From Ctenosaura bakeri (taxonomy: Eukaryota; Chordata; Lepidosauria; Squamata; Iguanidae): 64,000 bases of DNA. Where the stretch lies: the NCBI GenBank assembly GCA_948474755.1, contig CAOLHI010000564.1, positions 62,001-126,000 on the forward strand, read 5' to 3'. This document shows, piece after piece, positions 19,552 to 31,539 of the stretch. Position numbers and translations under genes: made by a program. Numbering within the stretch: position 1 is the stretch's first letter; every line of letters starts with the position of its first letter. Under the pieces are notes generated by a model. That model was not told the DNA's origin, did not search any database, and saw only the letters and a list, made by a program, of their open reading frames with translations.

Positions 19552-21764
19552 GATAGTAGAAATGGAACCTGACATGTTGTGAGCATGTATACTGCCAGTT
19601 TTGTTCGCAGGTCTACAGGGCCACTTTGTTTCAACCAGGGAAATGTACAGGCTGTAAATTACAGCACACATGTGTAGTTAGCTCAGAGTTCAGCTTTTAC
19701 TTTGGTGTTTTCTAATATGGGGGAGACTAGGAAAATTCTGGAAGTTTTAGTCCTGACTGCCTTAAACCTTGGTTGTGATTGTTCACTAGTTGCAGTTAGT
19801 CTCTTCCTTTCTAATGTTAAATTGTACATCAAGACAATGTCCAGGCACTGCAAACCATGGTAAAACCCAGCCACACAAAGTCTGGGATCAATTATTGAGG
19901 AACAATTCTACAACATTTTAAAAATATGTGGTTTTTTTTGAGGAAACAAACTTACATACTCCCTAAGGAAAATATTCATTGCTACCAGCCACTACATGTC
20001 AGTTTTTGGAGTACTTTGCCCAAATTGTGACTGGGGGATTTTGGGAATTATAGTCCAAAAAGATATTTCCAAGCTATGGTTCCAGTGAGCTTATTGTCAA
20101 GACTCTTGTCAGTTGACAGTACAACACCAACGTACCCATGTTTACTAGGGAGTAAGTCCCACTGAAACCAATTGGGCTTCCACCCAGACTACAGTTAAAA
20201 TAGCTACTTTCACCTGAAGTTTAGTTCAAACTCTTTTCTTTAAAAAAAAGAAAGAAAAGAAAAATCCTAAAACTTTGTTTTTCTTTCACTCTCTGTATCA
20301 AAGCAAGATAATTCTCCTAAGTTTAGTAGGCAGTTCTGTCAGGAAACACAAAGGGACTTCTCCCTAAACAGCATATGTGGTGCCTCTGAAAGGAAACATA
20401 CAACTGCTGGTGTTACAGAATCACTTCCACTCAATAAAAAGGAAGCCTTTCACAGGAAGATCTGTGACCTTGGCTCTCCAGAACTGGTTAACCTGTTGTG
20501 TATATTTCACAGATGAATTCTGCCCCACGATTTCCACTTTGCTATACCCTGCGACAGAGAGAGACACACAGCATCTGTTGTTCATATTCCTTCCAAGACT
20601 CCAAAAGCCAATCTCATGGTGCCAAGGGAAGCAGTAAAGAAGAAAAGAAAAGAAATTATGCAAAAGGGCTGAGAACAGATTTACTTTCCCAGCTGCTCTT
20701 CTTCCACACTAATCAAGAGTCTGCCTGAGGAAGCCTATCTCGATTGCATTTTGCCTGAGTGTAGCCCACCGATCTTTGGATTTTTCCACATTTGGGAAGG
20801 CTGACACAGTTTATAATGAATCTCTCTTTAAGAGTCAATCACTAAATCATCTTTGAAGCAATTCTAGGATTCAACAATCTCTCCTTCCCTCCCTGTGTCC
20901 TATACTGATGTAGTTTGTGATCAGCAAGGGAGGGACAGCACTCTGAGAAGCACAAAAGATGCACACTGCTGAAATATTTTCTGACTCTTTAAAACAAATT
21001 TCTTCTCTTTTTATCCCCGTAGCAGCATGCGTTTCCTTTTGTTACTGGGGAATGCAAATCAGGTGTGAGGGATCATGGAATTTTGAAGGGAAATTTGTGT
21101 GGCTGTAATATTGAAACCGCTTACTCATGATTAATTCACTGGTTTGCTCAGGTGAAAGACAACGACCAAACACCCATATTGCATTTCACGAAAAAATTGT
21201 TTGTTTGTCAAAAAACTTTATATGCTGACCTTCAGCTGTAATTCCAGGGTAATTCATGTAAGAGTGAAACATAATAAAAACACAAAATGCATATCTGAAA
21301 ATGTATAACTGCAGGAATAGCTAAAATCCAGTTTTATTTATTCAGAGCATTTAGAGACTACTATACACAGTTCCCAGAGTGGCTTACATGAACAGAAATT
21401 AAAAACAAAATTTAAAAACATAGCATAGGATAAAAGCAATTCAAGTGTACGTATAAAAGATCTATGAATATGTGTGTCTCCATATGACATCAAAATAATA
21501 ACTATTTTTTTCCATGTAAGTCTCTCCAGGAGAGAATGCCAGAAGTGAATGCCACTGTCACCAAGAAGAGTACTTTGCTGGTTTTCAATTGCTTTTCTTC
21601 ATATGTTTCGGGGCACTTGGAAGAGGAATGCTAGAGTCTAGATGTATCTCAGTATATATTCAGGGTTTATGGGAACAAACATTTTTCAGCTGCCTTGATT
21701 TTCTCAACTGATCCTCTACTAATTCTTACATGTTTTCCATATGCATGCATTTCATTCAAAGAAA
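19552..21764. other. Mostly unannotated intergenic DNA
   Basis: Repeat-poor. Recognised scraps: 'tgggggattttgggaattatagtccaaaaa' (20030-20062), a common reptile DNA-repeat phrase; a purine run at 20245-20265; and a LINE/SINE tail on the minus strand at 21330-21395 ('tttatttattcagagcatttagagac...agagtggcttaca'). The interval 20990-21210 looks unusually non-repetitive and is discussed in the findings. Confidence 0.45.
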
Positions 21765-21996
21765 GTCAGCATGGTGTAGTGGTTTGAACATTGGCCTACC
21801 TCTATGGAGTCCACAGTTCCCTGCTCGGCAATGGAAACCCAGTGGAGACCTTGGGCAAGTCACATTCTCTCAGCCTCAGTGGAAAGCAAGGCCAAACCCC
21901 CTCTGAACAAATCTTAGCAAGAAAAACCCATGATAAGTTTGCATTAGGGTCACCATAAGTTAGAAACAACTTGAAGGCATATAACAACAGCAACAA
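21765..21996 (+). repeat. tRNA-derived SINE, plus strand
   Basis: Head 'gtcagcatggtgtagtggtttgaacattggcct' carries the A box, and 'gtccacagttccctgctc' is a decayed B box. The body 'cttgggcaagtcacattctctcagcctcag', 'aaaccccctctgaacaaatctta' and 'gggtcaccataagttagaaacaacttgaaggca' ends in an AACAACAGCAACAA tail. Complete but diverged. It is the same family as 2511-2735 and the fragment at 39593-39730. Confidence 0.85.
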
Positions 21997-23085
21997 GCAC
22001 TTTATTTTCATAGAACTGTGATCTAAAATTTTTAGCTCCCCTCCTCCAATAATCTAAATCTATCCAATTTGGATGCATATTGTTCATTCATACACAGCTC
22101 AATAAACGTGATGACTTTAACTGAGAGGATGTGGAAATATAGAAATGAGGATCTCTAGCATTGTAAAGTTGCCAGATTAGCTTTATCTAGTTGATGTAAT
22201 TAATAAAATGTATGAATGCATAAATTCAGTTTTAATTTCTTTATCAGAAGAGAATTGAAGAAAGATGGGTAGAAACATGGCCAGGGAGGAGATCAATGTT
22301 AAATGTTTGTCACATAAATGCTTATACTTCCTTTTTCATTTTTAACAAATCTGATAAAATGTTTAAAAAGACTACAAAACCCATGATCAAATCAAGCATA
22401 TGCTTCTTTAATTATGTTAAAACTTGTATGGGAGAGAGGACATGAAGTACAACAACCTGTTGCAGTATTGAGGGGTTTATGTTCATAGCAGAAACAGCTT
22501 GTCAAAAGAACATAGCAAGCTGTCGATACTGGGTCAGATTCTTTGTCCATCTAGTCCAGTGTTGCCTTCCAGGGATTCAGTCAAATGTTGTTCCTATCAT
22601 CAGTCTGATCTTGATATTCTAGGGACTGAATATGGAATCTTTTCCAGGAGAAGAAATTAGAGTGTGACACCTCCTCTTGCATTGTACCAACCAGAATGGA
22701 TTAATATGTAGCCTTATATGTAATATGTAATATGTAGTTTTATGATTATATATCTTATTTGCATAAATTGAAGAAAAAATAATATTGGGAATCCTAAATG
22801 GGCCTACAGGGATCTGCATGCATTGTGTGCTACATTTCTTTTCAATACTGGCATCAAGAGGCAGGTCAGTGCAGACTAGGGATGGGGATCTTCTCATTCC
22901 ATAAAAATGAAAAAAGATCAAAAGTATGCACAGAGGTTCTTCACAACATATAGTTGGGGCTTGAGTTTTTGTTTTTGTTTTTGGCTGTACTTGAAACTTT
23001 TATTTTTTTATTTTGTTTTATTTATATCCCACCTTTTTGCCAATATGAGATCCAAGACAGCCTAGTCTCTCACTATGACAGAATA
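21997..23085. other. Mostly unannotated; LINE tail scrap 22505-22640
   Basis: 'gaacatagcaagctgtcgatactgggtcagattctttgtccatctagtccagtgttgcc' is a decayed copy of the reptile CR1-group 3' end. A T-rich 'tttatttatatcccacctttttgcc' (23020-23045) is a minus-strand LINE/SINE tail. The rest is unassigned. Confidence 0.4.
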
Positions 23086-23093
23086 TCCTAAAT

Positions 23094-23568
23094 CAGAGGC
23101 TCTTAATCTGTGGTCAACAGACCCCACAAGGAGGCCACAATGTTCCCGCAGGGAGTCCACAAAGGCTTGAAAAAATGTTATGAGCTTTTACAATTAAGAG
23201 AGAATGAACAAAAGGATGAATGAATGGAAGACAGACAGACAGACAGACAGATGTACAGTCTTACATTGCTCTCAAAGAACCGGAGTCTTTAGCCAGTGAT
23301 AGACATCATTAGTACAAGATTTCATTACAATATCTCACACTCTTCAAAAGTTATGAAAGTAATTGTTTGATAGGCACAAAAAAAGTGTACTCAGCACTTG
23401 CTACTTCTGCACCTGGTGAGAACATGCAAGTAAATGACACTGAGTGGCTGAGAGAAAGCATGTGACATTTCTTGCTATCACATTTTAAATCTTAAGTCTT
23501 GATGGTTCATGGCAACAAAAGATATTTAAAGGGGGTCCTTGGTAAAGAAAAAGTAAAAAAAACCACTG
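23094..23568. mobile_element. Non-autonomous hAT element with 8-bp target duplication
   Basis: The element begins CAGAGGCTCTTAATCTG and ends with the inverted counterpart '...aaaaaaaaccactg'. It is bracketed by TCCTAAAT at 23086-23093 and 23569-23576, identical on both sides. An 8-bp duplication and CAGNGGTTCTTAA-like tips are typical of hAT/Charlie elements. The phrases 'gaccccacaagg', 'agggagtccacaaaggc' and 'agggggtccttggtaaag' fit that group. It contains (ACAG)n at 23230-23251. No transposase remains. Confidence 0.88.
23230..23251. repeat. (ACAG)n microsatellite
   Basis: Five to six ACAG units inside the hAT element. Confidence 0.9.
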
Positions 23569-23576
23569 TCCTAAAT

Positions 23577-25552
23577 AATAAAAGCACCTTTTTTGATCCT
23601 TTATCTCCACATGTTCCCTGCCGTTCCTCCTAACTGAGTAGTGGTTCAGTATGGTATAAATAAAAAAAAACACCACACAAATAAACTTGCCTAATTTATA
23701 AAAACAAACCTACATGGTCCCGCCATCCAGGGTTGGTCCTTGGCTTTCATGAGTGGGGTTTTAAGAAATTGTTCTTAAGCTCTGGCTTTTATCTGAAAGT
23801 TCAAAGGAGCTATCCAAAGCTCTGAACCTAAACCTTCTGATAGTGTCAGCACCTTGGATTACTCCTTTTAAGTCTCATATAAAGCTTAGAACAGATTCAC
23901 CTCCTCCCTGACACAGAAGCCTCTGACTGTCCCAAAGTATCATTTATTTTGGATCCTGTCTCGTGATAGGAAGGTGGGTGCTAACACTGCAGTAAGTGCC
24001 CTGGAAAATGAACAGGACCAGCTTAAATAGTCTCCTTGAACATTACTCCCCTAATGAACATGTTCTGATGAATGGCCGCCCATGGACCAAGACAGCATGT
24101 GTGTGGATGGGTACATAACCCTGGAAAGGCAGAATTAAATGTCCAAATGTTCCTCCCACATTCAGAGCTTCTTCTTCAGTTCTTCCCATCCAGGCTATGA
24201 AGAAATTTGTGAATTTTGGTATACGCCTCAAAAATGAACTGAGCTGAAGTTTGGCCTATCTTTACTGGACAAAATCAGTAAGTGCTGTTATTCAATAGCA
24301 TGGAGATGGCCATGTCATATTTGGCTCCTGTACATATGTTAAAGATGAGGAGCTTCTCAGAAAATGGTTAATAACTCTACTTTAAATGACCAAAATATAC
24401 AAGCTTTTAGACCTAAGCTTTGAAGAATTAAGCCCTGAAAGCCCAGGTTCTCCCACATACAATTTCTTAAAATCTCAAGTTCTTTTTGTCCTGAATGTGA
24501 AAAAATGTGATTTTCCATAAATTCTTATTAAAATGAGCTTAAACAAAATCCTCACTCAGCCCTACTAGAAAGAGCTTTACTAGAAATGGCCAATTCCCCT
24601 TCAATTGTTTTTCTTTACAAGGGAGACAGTTGGATGTCAGTGATTTCTACCAGAGAAAGTACACATGCACCCATAAAGTGGTGGCATTTTGCAAAAGATT
24701 TGGGCATGTATTCTACATGACTGAAACTTCTATATTTTGAACTAATCTCTGTGTCCATTCTAGTCATTTTTACGGTATATAAAAACCACCACAACACTTT
24801 GCTGCTTGAGCATAAAAATAGGAAGCTTTCTGTAACGTCCTTCTATTTGACAAAATGCCACCCAGGACACTTACTGATAATGGAGGAGTCTGCTATGCTA
24901 TGTAATTTTTATTAGCTACCCAGCTGATGAGTTTTAACAGATTGTCTTTTAGGGAGAACTGCAATTACAGCTGCGACACTGACACAAAGTTCACCTACTT
25001 TTGAAAACAAGCTTGGAAGGGTTTGGAAGCTAATGAGCTGCAGCTAAAGGAGTGAACTCGCCTTCACTTCTTTAGGTGGATTTCATTTGAGAAAATCTCA
25101 TGGCCTTCTGCTTTTCCTCTTTGCTCTCCAGTGACTCACTGTGTTGACATTTGCCTTCACCTCTCCAAGACTCATTCCTATTAGCTCCAGTTGGAAAGCT
25201 GTCAACAGTTTCCATCTGTTTTCTCAACACCAAATGTAGATATTTTGCCCCCTCAAAGAAATTTTCCCTTGGAACAAATGAATATAGATTCCATGTAACA
25301 CAAATCTGCACATTTTTGTAATTGATGCACTATGGGGAAGATATAAAAAGAAAGAACAATGCTTTGGTCCCATTAATCTTAAAACAATCCCTTGAGAAAA
25401 GTCACTATAATTCTCATTTTGGGAATGGGACAGAAGATTGGAAAATGCTTTCCTAAGGATTTGTCAGTAACAGTCACTATCCATTCTGCTGTCCTGCTGT
25501 GTGTGATTAGTTATACTGCTGTACAATTAGTACTATTGTACAATACAAAAAT
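23577..25552. other. Unannotated; possible conserved noncoding block at 24830-25320
   Basis: No repeat was recognised in nearly 2 kb. The 24830-25320 part contains motifs such as 'gcaattacagctgcgacactgac' and 'gaagctaatgagctgcagctaaagg' and no repeat signature. No open frame with family features is present. Confidence 0.4.
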
Positions 25553-25790
25553 GGCTTAAGTACATCAAAGGCACCAGATCCTGTTTGATCTTGGAAGCTA
25601 AGCAGTGTCAGCCCTGGTTAGTACTTGGATGGTAGACTGCCAATGAATACCAGGTACCGTAGGCTATATTTCAGAGGAAGACAATAGTAAACCACCTCTG
25701 AGTGTGCCTTAACAAAGAAAACCCTGTGAAATTCATGGGGTCATTATAAGTTGATGGGTAACTTCAAGGCTCACGCACATACACAAAATT
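25553..25790 (+). repeat. 5S rRNA-derived SINE, copy 3 (full length)
   Basis: 5S-like head 'ccagatcctgtttgatcttggaagctaagcagtgtcagccctggttagtacttggatggtagactgcc'. Body 'ggctatatttcagaggaagacaatagtaaaccacctctgagt'. Tail 'aaagaaaaccctgtgaaattcatggggtcattataagttgatgggtaacttcaaggc'. The tail box is related to the tail of the tRNA-derived SINE here ('...cataagttagaaacaacttgaaggca'), suggesting the same partner LINE. Promoter elements of the 5S type are recognisable. Confidence 0.88.
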
Positions 25791-28148
25791 AGTGACTGTC
25801 ACTTTTCCAATGATGATTTTTTTTCCAGTGTGGGCAACATGCATGTATAAAGCAATGTGCAGCAATCACCTGCCATTTGGATTGCAGTGTTGCAAGGGGG
25901 CCCGCCATCACATTTGGTGGCTTACTGGACAGGCACACTGTCCATTGACTCCATAGCTCACACTCTCTTCCAGGAGTCCATCGGTTGTGTCAGGTGGCTT
26001 TTGATGGTGGGGCCACAGAGTTGACCTGAAGAGGATTTTTTTTTCTTCCTAGTACACCAAAGGTTTGGGCACTGACCAATGTTCCACAGCTGTCTTGCAG
26101 AAGTGGGGGAAGTGCTGCCCATCAGTTTCAAGTGCGCTTTCAAACTCCCTTTTGCAGCTTCAAAGCACCCTGGGAATCCCTGAAAGCTCCCTCCAGTTTC
26201 CATGAGTGGCTTTAGTGTGATTTTATTTTCCCCCAACCACCAAAACAACAAAAAGAAGTGGTGGCTTGGCTTCCTGCAAACCTCTCTTTCATATGAAAAC
26301 TGGCTCCAAATGGTGACTGGAACTGAAGTCATGTTACTTCCAGTGTACTACGATGTACTAGTGTGGGTGTTTTGGGCAGGTGGTGGTGATGCAAAAAAGC
26401 TTTGCTTTCTCCTCTACAGTTACTCACCCATAACATACTAAGTGGTGATATTTGTCAGAAATTGAACTGCTTGGTGTCTAGATCTGTGTTCCATTGACAA
26501 AACTCTGTGTCAGGAGGCATTGCCCCTGCCATAAGGTGTCTACTGGATGTGTATTAGAATAGATAGAGAAGCCAGCATAGGCATTGCTAAGGTTAGCCAG
26601 AGTCCTACAAAGTATCAAATGCCAATTGCAACTATGTATGTGTTTGAAGCATGTTTGTGTATGCCAATCTATTGAATGATTAATAGCCTTATTGCCCACT
26701 GCTACAATCTATTCAGTAGAGGGGTGAAGATCAGAGGGGAAAATGAAAGCACCAAAAGGTGTTGCGAGAACTGGAAATGTTCAGAGACAAGGAGGCAAGA
26801 AACATGTTCCAGTCTCAAGAATGAAAGATAGGTAAACCACTATGAGCCTGGGAAACGTCTAGAATAGTGGGATGGTGTTAGATTTACGATGCTCTCCAAT
26901 TATAGTTCTTTATGCCTATATTTGTGTCTGAAAGATAGAAAACCTGTAACCACCATGAATGCTGTAGTCTCAGCAACTTTGGACTAATAAACACTGCAAG
27001 TTATCCAGCTGTGTAACTGATAAAAGGCCTTTCCTGACCCATCACCGCCTCCACATAGTTCTTGCTCCTGTACCCCATCTTGCTCCATGCTGTGTGCCCA
27101 AATGCATGCACATTCATTTCACTGTGTGAAATACTTTGTGTATTGGACTGCACATCATGGTGTCTATGCAGTAATTAAATGCACTGTTTTTCTTCAGAAA
27201 AATGATATCTATCTTGAGCAAACTTTTGGTGTCAAGTAGTTAGTAGATGTAGAAAGGTGGAGCATGCTTGTTATGCCTAGGTTTTAGTATCCCACTGTAT
27301 CCTGGATAATACTGGCTCTCAAGAAATATTTGTTTGCTGTTTAATGTTACTTCTTTCAAATGATATTGCAAATCACTGCAAAAACATGGTCCTGCCCCTT
27401 CTGAAGCATGCTCTTGAATTGTTTACATAGGGATTGTACTCTTTTTAGCTGATTTGCAAAAGAGAGAGAGGGAGGGAGAGAATCTGTAGTGTCATTCTCA
27501 CCTGTGCAACCACTGACACTCAGCGAGTGAGGGCAGAGCATGGCTGTGTTTTGTCCTGTTTCACACCCCTTGATATCTGCTTGCTTGTTAGCAAGGATCT
27601 CCATCCTTCACCCACTATTGAAGTGATAGAGGGTGACAAGGGCTTTTTTAAAAGTCCATTTTGATTTTCAGGTGCTAGGCCAAGCACAGTCTTCAGTCAG
27701 TGACTACTACTGTATTTTGACCTTCAGTCTGAGTGGATTTGATAGCAACATTGCAGAGAGGAGCATAAATATAGAAGGCTCATGATGTCATGTCATTTTA
27801 AAGAGTTGCTTGTCTGACCCTAAACTCCACCCACTGTGCTGTTTCAGTATGAGATCAGATAGTAAAATTCAACCCTTTTTCTTTCATCTCCCTACCACAT
27901 CCAAAGACAAAAAAGGCATTTAACAACCGTGTCATCAAAACCTCTTTCAAAATCAAATGCTTCGTCTACACTTTCCCAATTTAGAATATGTGGAGAGGGA
28001 GAGCTATAGCTGAGCAGGTGACATGTGTTTGTGTGCGGTGTGTAGGTGTCTCTCAGTGTGTACATGAATCTAATGAAAGCCTACCAGCGCAAACTCTGTC
28101 ATATCAAAGGTATAGATATGACCAGAGGACAGGGTTTTCTGTTCAGCT
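25791..28148. other. Unannotated intergenic DNA
   Basis: About 2.3 kb without recognised repeats. The 25850-26340 part is richer in G+C and could be an unrecognised repeat. GA-rich simple sequence lies at 27462-27482. No exon is supported. Confidence 0.45.
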
Positions 28149-28601
28149 TCAATGTATTGTCTCTTCACGTTTGCCTGTAAACACAGGAGAAGGAATGTTC
28201 CAAACCCATTTCTCCCTAATTTCTGACCTCTTAAACACATTCATTAATTTGTACTGATTTGTAATGGCTGGCACTGATATGCAGTACCTCAGGTAGATGT
28301 GTGGAGGGTAGAAGTGACAGCCATGCAAGCAATGAACATCCACACTGTATTTAGGGTGAAGGCGGTAGTGGTAACAATCACAAGGATCATATATAATGCA
28401 GTAAAACTGTCTACCTGAAATATAAACAAAAGCCCTTTCCCGCGGCACTGGAGGATAATCATTCACAGTGACAGGATCTTTAGCCAAGTACAGGCAGTCT
28501 GAGAGACTTTTACTCCAAATACATGGGGCTTTCACTTGTCTTGCTTTGCATCCCACAACTGGTATCATTTTTTTTAATTTTTTTTTTTTAAATCTATCCA
28601 A
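28149..28601 (-). other. Unexplained 150-codon open frame; possible splice-bounded segment
   Basis: The minus strand is open for 453 bp with a Cys/Tyr/His-rich reading ('YISGRQFYCIIYDPCDCYHY'). In another frame, a part from about 28400 down to about 28275 is preceded by an acceptor-like 'tttgtttatatttcag' and followed by a donor-like 'gag|gtactg'. That part reads as a long hydrophobic helix ('LYMILVIVTTTAFTL'). I recognise neither reading. Chance is a real possibility: the N-terminal lysines come from a poly-A run, and no neighbouring exon was found. I do not call a gene. Confidence 0.2.
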
Positions 28602-31190
28602 AAATTTTGGACTTGTGTGTGTGGACTAATGTTTTATACCAGAGTACAATTTTTTTATTAAACTATCACTTTTTCAGAATTGTAGAAAAGGTTAAAGGAA
28701 AAAAAATCCTGAAGAGGCAGATGTCTTTTCTAATCCTCTTCAAAATCCCAATGAGCACCAAGCATTTCAGTATTCCCTTAATATTGGAAGCAAAGGTGCT
28801 GGCTGTAAGACAAATTTGAAAATCCATATTGCAGTAGAATTTTTATGAGGCCAACTTAAAAAAAAACACTTGAACATATCTTTGAGCCTTTTTGGTTGGC
28901 CTAATAAAGGTATTAGTGCAATATGGCTTTTGGAACAGAATGCCAAGTATCTTCTGGAAAAGTAAAACTGAAAACCAAGCTACATTAATATTCTGCTTTA
29001 CACTATGAGAATTTCCCTATCATTTATTCCACCTTTGTATGCAGTCCCCCCACTCCCATATCTTTGAAACTACGTCTGCCCACATAGATATATAAAAAAT
29101 TCAGAGGAGGCAGTGTGTGTGTCTGTGTCTCTCTGGGTGTGTCATTATTTTCAGTGAGGTAATTTCTTCTTCTGCCAAAGCTAAAGTATCCATTGTGAGA
29201 ATATCTGACAGCACTTTGGGGCTATTCTGCCCGTGGTTTTATACAAAGCTGCAAACACTTTTCCCCTTTGCCATGTGTATTTTGTTGTCGGCACAACCAC
29301 CAGAGGTGCCTAAATCCCTCTAAGAGACTTAACTGTTGATGGTGATATTTTGGGGAATCTAAATTGACTGTGCGCTCGTTAACATTTTTCAAATTGATTA
29401 AAACAAGCAGCATTCAGCTTGACAAGATTTTCCCAAGGTCATACAGTGAGTTCATCTGTCTTGCAGCAACAGAATCCCAGGGGAACTTGATGCAAGCCAT
29501 CTCCACTGACCATGTTTTCTTCCACCCCCATCCATAACTTCTCTTCCCAGCAATAAGGGGAAAGAGCTTAAGCAAAAGCTGGGGGGGGGTCAGAATATAC
29601 TACACAAAGAATGTCCACCCCTTCAATTCTCAGTCCAGCCCACTCATCTCTCTGTATTTTTCAGAGAATAAATTATGCATTGAAAAGGGCTTGTTCAGTG
29701 GGAGGGTGAAGGAGTGCCACAGGTGACTTCCATTAGTGCTAATAGATTTAAGTGGCAGTAATTCCCGTGTGCTGCTGGCAGAACACAGACCACTAGCGCT
29801 CTCAGGGGTTTTCAAAGTCAGAAACAAGAAAGAGGAAGGGAGCGGCCAATCAGTGATAAGATGTCTGGGCGATTCATTGACAGCGTAGGATTGCCCTTTA
29901 CAAAATTCCTGCTAATGCTATGACCACCTTTAACCACCCTGGTTAGCTAGAGGACTCCAGACAGCAATCTTCCATAGCTTTCCTGGGACAATAATATGAA
30001 AACCTATGAAGGTTTGAATTTATACTTCAGTTGATGTTCCACACAGATAACAGACGCACTTGGGGGATCTTCTGATACATATTTTCAAAACAAGGAATAG
30101 AAATTTGAAAACTGAGTAAATTTCAACTGTAGATCTCGCCTACTTTAAAAGGAAAAATCTCCACTTTTTACTTATAAAATACAACTTTAATTTTCTTTTA
30201 AATATTAATTTTCAACTTCTGGGCATGGGGCTTTCCCTAATACCTGTTTCATGAAATGTAGCACTTTGGTACTTCATACTTTTGCCTGTTATGTTCTTTC
30301 TGTTCACATTTTTTCTGTCTTTTAAAGAGGACTATTTTGGTTAGGTTTTGTTTCTGAACTTTCTTTACAACTTTGAACAGTTACAACCATTTTAAAGATA
30401 AAAATACAATCCTTTAAAATGGTAATGGTCTTAATTCCTTTTGAGGTAATTTTCTGGATTTCAGGGTCCCTTCTCTGCCTCTTTAGTGTCCGTAATACTT
30501 TTCAAGTTTTAAGTTCTTTTGAATTCCCTACTTGTGCCTTTAGAACTAAAAACCAGATATTTGCAAATTCAGGATGATGGAACATTATCTGTCTCTGTCT
30601 CTCTCTTTCTCTTTCTCTTGGTAAAACTCTACATCAATTGTTAGAAATTGGCCTGCGGTTCACTTGATCTGTGTCTGTCCTTCATCCTACAAAGTCTACT
30701 GTGGTTGTGAACATTAAGCTGCAGTTTTTCAAATTTATACTGCTGTCAAATTAACTGTCACTTTCCCAGCATTCTAATCTTTGCCCTATTATTTGCCCAA
30801 AGTTCCCTGTGCAACATTTCTTTCAGCACAGGCCTCTGTATTTCCTTCGCTCCATCCCTCATTGTTTTCACCTCATTTATTCCTCTGTGAATGTTCAAAA
30901 TGCTTGCTTCACCTGCATTCCACTCAGATACTCTCTACTTACGATATATTTTGAAGGTGAATGGATTGCTTGCTTTGCTCATAAACTACTCCACTCAGCT
31001 ACCCCCAGTCCCCTGCCTGCACGAGAATAAAAGTTCAGCTTTGTTTTAGCTCCCCTTCCTTGTGTCTACACTGCTGTCCCCAACTTTTGTTAGGTCAATG
31101 AAAAGGCACAAAATTCTCTGTGCAAGGTGTTCTTCATCAGATCAAGATGCTACAAAAATCATTCAGCGAAAAAGTATGGGTAATGAATGA
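28602..31190. other. Unannotated; possible conserved noncoding block at 29700-29940
   Basis: No repeats recognised apart from short simple runs (a G run at 29581-29589; CT-rich at 30590-30620). The 29700-29940 interval is compositionally balanced and non-repetitive ('agtggcagtaattcccgtgtgctg', 'gcgattcattgacagcgtagg'). See the findings. Confidence 0.4.
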
Positions 31191-31194
31191 TGAT

Positions 31195-31432
31195 GTGGAG
31201 CCGTGGTGGCGCCGTGGTCAAATGCCAGTACTACAAGCCACAAGGTTGTGAGTTCGATCCTGCCCGGCTCTAAGGTTGACTCAGCCTTCCATCCTTTCGC
31301 AGGTCGGTAAAATGAGTACCCAGCTTGTTGGGGGCATGTATAGAAATGTTTCGAAATACATGCTATTTGTAAGTTGTTCGCCGCCTTTCGATCCACATGG
31401 AGAGGCGGGATACAAATAAATAAATAAAAATG
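31195..31432 (+). repeat. tRNA-derived SINE with LINE-type tail
   Basis: The A box lies in 'gccgtggtggcgccgtggtca'. A well-preserved B box 'ggttgtgagttcgatcctg' covers 31244-31262. The conserved body follows: 'ctaaggttgactcagccttccatcctttcgcaggtcggtaaaatgagtacccagcttgttgggggc'. The 3' part 'gttcgccgcctttcgatccacatggagaggcgggatacaaataaataaataaa' resembles an L2-type LINE tail, so an L2 could have moved it. It is the best-preserved SINE in the window. Confidence 0.9.
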
Positions 31433-31539
31433 TCAGAGTTACAGTAGCTGCATGTTCTTTTGAGATGGTCTGGAGAAAAGAGGAAGGGTATCAAAGTGGG
31501 CTCCATCATTTTGAAGGCCTTTCATTTAATGGTGAGTAG

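Noticed and set aside
19135..19671. 178-codon minus-strand open frame
   Set aside because: It spans MITE B copy 2 and its flank across the target duplication; there is no conserved frame in the sister copies.
25553..25790. Possible 5S rRNA gene
   Set aside because: Only part of the 5S sequence is present, diverged and fused to a SINE body and tail shared by other copies; it is a SINE.
31195..31432. Possible tRNA gene (good B box)
   Set aside because: The head does not fold into a full cloverleaf with a proper acceptor stem and is followed by a SINE body and LINE-type tail.
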